Of a DNA stretch of 64,000 nucleotides, positions 63,813 to 64,000 are shown one piece after another. Position 1 is the first letter of the stretch. The number at the start of each line of letters is the position of its first letter. The position numbers and the translations under genes are program-made. The notes under the pieces were generated by a model. The model was not told where the DNA came from. It did no database searches and was given only the letters and a program-made list of their open reading frames with translations. Source of the stretch: Fragum whitleyi (taxonomy: Eukaryota > Mollusca > Bivalvia > Cardiida > Cardiidae); the NCBI GenBank assembly GCA_948146395.1, contig OX411543.1, positions 34,801,058 to 34,865,057 on the forward strand, in the 5' to 3' direction.

Positions 63813-64000
63813 AGATGTAAACATGTACTTCTGACTTCACAAGGTCGATTACCGGCTGTCGACCAACGTTATCAAGTTTAATCAGACAAGATTATTATAA
63901 CAATATCAAATAATTCGTCAGTTCTAGTTGTGAAATAGCTTGTGAACCATGCCAGCATCCGACGGATTTGGACCTTATGAAAACGGTAGGACAACCTAGA

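Overview
The window looks like nuclear DNA of an invertebrate animal, most probably a mollusc and perhaps a bivalve. It is AT-rich, has short exons with GT/AG introns of about 0.3 to 8 kb, and is packed with fold-back and inverted-terminal-repeat elements, tRNA-derived SINEs, a degraded non-LTR retrotransposon and long microsatellites. The mollusc call rests on the protein families and on repeat ends such as the AGCTCACCTGAG type; it is inference, not a database result.

Three protein-coding genes can be supported. On the plus strand, 18 exons between 948 and 40156 join in phase into the C-terminal 731 residues of an ADAMTS-type secreted metalloprotease. The order is disintegrin-like domain, TSP1, Cys-rich domain, spacer, three more TSP1 repeats and four ShKT domains, ending in TAA at 40154-40156. 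The catalytic part lies left of the window. On the minus strand, two tandem paralogues (43788-49279 and 52745-57512) each have three exons: a signal peptide plus coiled coil, a 69-base linker exon, and a 473-base exon with a conserved Cys-containing domain of the kind labelled short-chain collagen C4-like in molluscs. Both would be secreted, probably oligomeric proteins.

The rest is mobile DNA and its debris. A non-LTR retrotransposon (about 5200-8640) is split by a SINE and carries a fold-back element near its 3' end. There is a Tc1/mariner transposase pseudogene (32251-32990), a Ty1/copia scrap (33285-33475), at least seven copies of one tRNA-headed SINE, and about fifteen families of MITE-like elements. 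Tandem DNA includes an array of about 145-base units (34740-36440), a 30-base minisatellite (42292-42440), a TTC/TAC compound tract (48457-48700) and a very long ATGA/TTAA tetranucleotide tract (46640-47195) lying inside a MITE.

The most notable pattern is that ends of several unrelated MITE families lie within about 5 to 30 bases of coding splice sites, in both the ADAMTS gene and a C4-like gene. No CRISPR array, prokaryotic operon or complete autonomous transposon was seen.
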